The translations under genes were made by a program, and so were the position numbers. Under the pieces are notes generated by a model. The model saw nothing but the letters and a program-made list of their open reading frames with translations, was not told where the DNA came from and made no database searches. From assembly GCA_937967535.1 (NCBI GenBank), contig CALCMV010000316.1:1-7059 (forward strand): a stretch of DNA of 7,059 nt. Reading direction: 5' to 3'. Positions 6,188 to 7,059 of the stretch are shown here, piece by piece (positions within the stretch are counted from its first letter, which is position 1; each line of letters begins with the position of its first letter). The DNA comes from an uncultured Saprospiraceae bacterium (GTDB taxonomy: Bacteria; Bacteroidota; Bacteroidia; Chitinophagales; Saprospiraceae).

Positions 6188-6255
6188 CATTTACTCATTT
6201 ACTCATTTACTCATTTACTCATTTACTCATTTACTCATTTACTCATTTACTCATT
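6188..6255. repeat. 8-bp tandem repeat (ACTCATTT), about 8 copies
   Basis: Seven exact units of ACTCATTT run from 6193 to 6248, followed by a 7-base partial unit (6249-6255) and preceded by the last five bases of a unit (6188-6192). There is no sequence change in the run, so it is young or actively expanding by slippage. It lies about 180 bp upstream of the glmM start and about 130 bp beyond the cytochrome stop. A CRISPR array is excluded because there are no spacers. Confidence 0.95.
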
Positions 6256-6266
6256 AAATAGTAGTA

Positions 6267-6279
6267 GTGGCTTCGCCAC
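6267..6279. other. Small perfect hairpin GTGGC-TTC-GCCAC
   Basis: A 5-bp GC-rich stem closes a 3-base loop. It has the same design as CCTCC-GAA-GGAGG at 4153-4165. It lies about 100 bp past the cytochrome stop on the - strand and could belong to that transcript's 3' end. There is no U-run, so it is not called a terminator. Confidence 0.4.
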
Positions 6280-6381
6280 CTTAGGATTTCTGAAAGTGGG
6301 TGCAAAAGTATTAAAATCAGTGCGTATAATGTAATTAGACTTCGGACATTTTGAAAATTACTGATTATTATCCCGATGGTT

Positions 6382-6828
6382 CTATCTAAATTCCGCTTCA
6401 ATATACTTGCTGACCGCCACAATTTCGGCATCTGACAATAAGCCTTTGAATGGAGTCATCAAGCCTTTACCATGATATACCTGAGCAACGCTTTCGGCTA
6501 AAGGTAAGGTAGATTTGGTCAAATCTTTTGCACCGTTGACGTTCAGATTGCCCGTAAAACCATGACAGGCAGAGCAAACCAGTTTGTATTTTTGTTGGGC
6601 ATCTACGGCGGCAATATCCTTAGCGGAAACGCTTGCGATGATTTGCTTTGCTTTTGCCAATTGTTCGGGCGGAACAGTGGATGCTGCGGGGCTTTCATCT
6701 GCATTTGTGACCGCTTCTTGTTGGGAAACTTTGGGTACTTTCTTTTTCTCTTTTGTTGGTTCACTATTGGTACAACTAAATAGGATACCCATTCCTAATA
6801 ACAGAATTAAAACTATATATTTTTTCAT
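6382..6828 (-). CDS. Lipoprotein class I cytochrome c
   Basis: This 148-residue monohaem cytochrome c carries electrons on the outer side of the cytoplasmic membrane or the periplasmic face of the outer membrane. The signal MKKYIVLILLLGMGILFSC ends in a lipobox (LFSC, Cys19), so the mature protein should be lipid-anchored. Residues 20-55 form a charged, then Ala/Ser/Pro-rich linker with a KEKKK cluster. The haem site is CSACH (85-89), with His89 as proximal ligand. Met124 in GLMTPFKG is the likely distal ligand. The closing LSDAEIVAVSKYIEAEF is the usual C-terminal helix. Single-domain proteins of this kind donate electrons to oxidases or dehydrogenases; the partner is not shown by the neighbours. 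The start is fixed by the signal peptide. The upstream gene lies outside the window. Confidence 0.92.
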   Translation of the reverse strand: MKKYIVLILLLGMGILFSCTNSEPTKEKKKVPKVSQQEAVTNADESPAASTVPPEQLAKAKQIIASVSAKDIAAVDAQQKYKLVCSACHGFTGNLNVNGAKDLTKSTLPLAESVAQVYHGKGLMTPFKGLLSDAEIVAVSKYIEAEFR

Positions 6829-6920
6829 TATAAAAATTTAAACCTTCTTGTCGGTGTTTGAAGTAGTAATTAGATAATAATGTGTTCGCCAATTTTGAAT
6901 AACTGTAATGACTGCTAAAC

Positions 6921-6960
6921 AGGCTGACCGGAAACACTGTACTGACGACTTTAGCCGTCA
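6921..6960 (+). repeat. Dispersed stem-loop element, copy B (diverged)
   Basis: It opens with AGGCTGACCG (6921-6930), identical to copy A, then a diverged arm, GAAACACTGTAC. The hairpin TGACGAC-TTTA-GCCGTCA (6943-6960) follows; it is perfect in RNA from the - strand if one G·U pair is allowed. The inner hairpin is inverted relative to copy A while the outer arm is not. The far arm beyond 6960 has decayed. It lies about 90 bp upstream of the cytochrome start. Confidence 0.6.
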
Positions 6961-7027
6961 GATAAATTTCACTTTAATTTTTAAACTATTAAAATTCAAT
7001 TATTTATAAATATATTTTCATTTCACG

Positions 7028-7059
7028 CGACGGCTAAAGTCGTCGGTACGGTATTCGCG
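7028..7059 (-). repeat. Dispersed stem-loop element, copy C (cut by the window edge)
   Basis: CGACGGC-TAAA-GTCGTCG (7028-7045) forms a 7-bp stem with one G·T pair and a 4-base loop. The arm GTACGGTATTCGCG (7046-7059) is the exact reverse complement of 4537-4550 in copy A. The left outer arm is missing and the right side runs off the window. If the element is complete, the next bases should resemble GTCAGCCT. Confidence 0.65.

Larger units (their letters stand above)
6007..6381. other. Spacer between the cytochrome gene and glmM
   Basis: No gene is visible. The part next to glmM (6007-6110) shows no clear TAnnTTTG promoter, although glmM needs one. At about 6123-6159 lies a tract of AAGTTTAAG words like those upstream of the receptor and CIA30 genes. 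After that come the 8-bp tandem repeat (6188-6255) and a small hairpin (6267-6279). Positions 6280-6381 show nothing recognisable. Confidence 0.6.

Noticed and set aside
6188..6255. CRISPR array
   Set aside because: The units are 8 bp and directly adjacent, with no spacers and no cas genes.
1..7059. Defence, secretion, retron or other new multi-gene system
   Set aside because: Only four unrelated ordinary genes are present. No nuclease, reverse transcriptase, transposase, toxin pair or phage gene is visible.

Overview
The window looks like chromosomal DNA from a member of the Bacteroidota; I cannot fix the order or genus. The evidence is a TonB-dependent receptor with an N-terminal carboxypeptidase-regulatory-like domain, a GlmM of the Bacteroidota type, a plausible TTG/TAnnTTTG promoter, start codons without Shine-Dalgarno sequences, and very AT-rich spacers. 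Four genes are supported. All are ordinary housekeeping or envelope genes, and no new multi-gene system is visible.

Layout: positions 1-732 hold no gene but carry several palindromes, a predicted promoter and a repeat. A TonB-dependent outer-membrane receptor follows on the + strand (733-3282). It converges on an exported CIA30-domain protein on the - strand (4027-3437). The two genes are separated by a 154-bp purine-rich/pyrimidine-rich repeat that can fold on itself and probably ends transcription from both sides. A 599-bp spacer (4028-4626) holds at least three repeat structures. Phosphoglucosamine mutase GlmM follows on the - strand (6006-4627), then a 375-bp spacer with an 8-bp tandem repeat, then a lipoprotein cytochrome c on the - strand (6828-6382). 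The right edge carries two more copies of the hairpin element that also lies just past glmM.

The genes do not form an obvious pathway. GlmM makes glucosamine-1-phosphate for peptidoglycan and lipopolysaccharide precursors. The receptor imports an unidentified ligand across the outer membrane. The cytochrome is a lipid-anchored electron carrier. The CIA30 protein is exported and of unknown role. The one link between genes is that the receptor and the CIA30 gene carry the same ~63-bp sequence (59 of 63 identical) upstream of their starts, in the same orientation relative to each gene.

The unusual content is in the spacers: a 154-bp near-palindrome with flanking direct repeats, an element with 19-bp terminal inverted repeats, an AT-rich element bounded by inverted and direct repeats, a three-copy dispersed stem-loop family, and two simple-sequence tracts. 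These are best read as small non-autonomous mobile or REP-like elements; no transposase is present.
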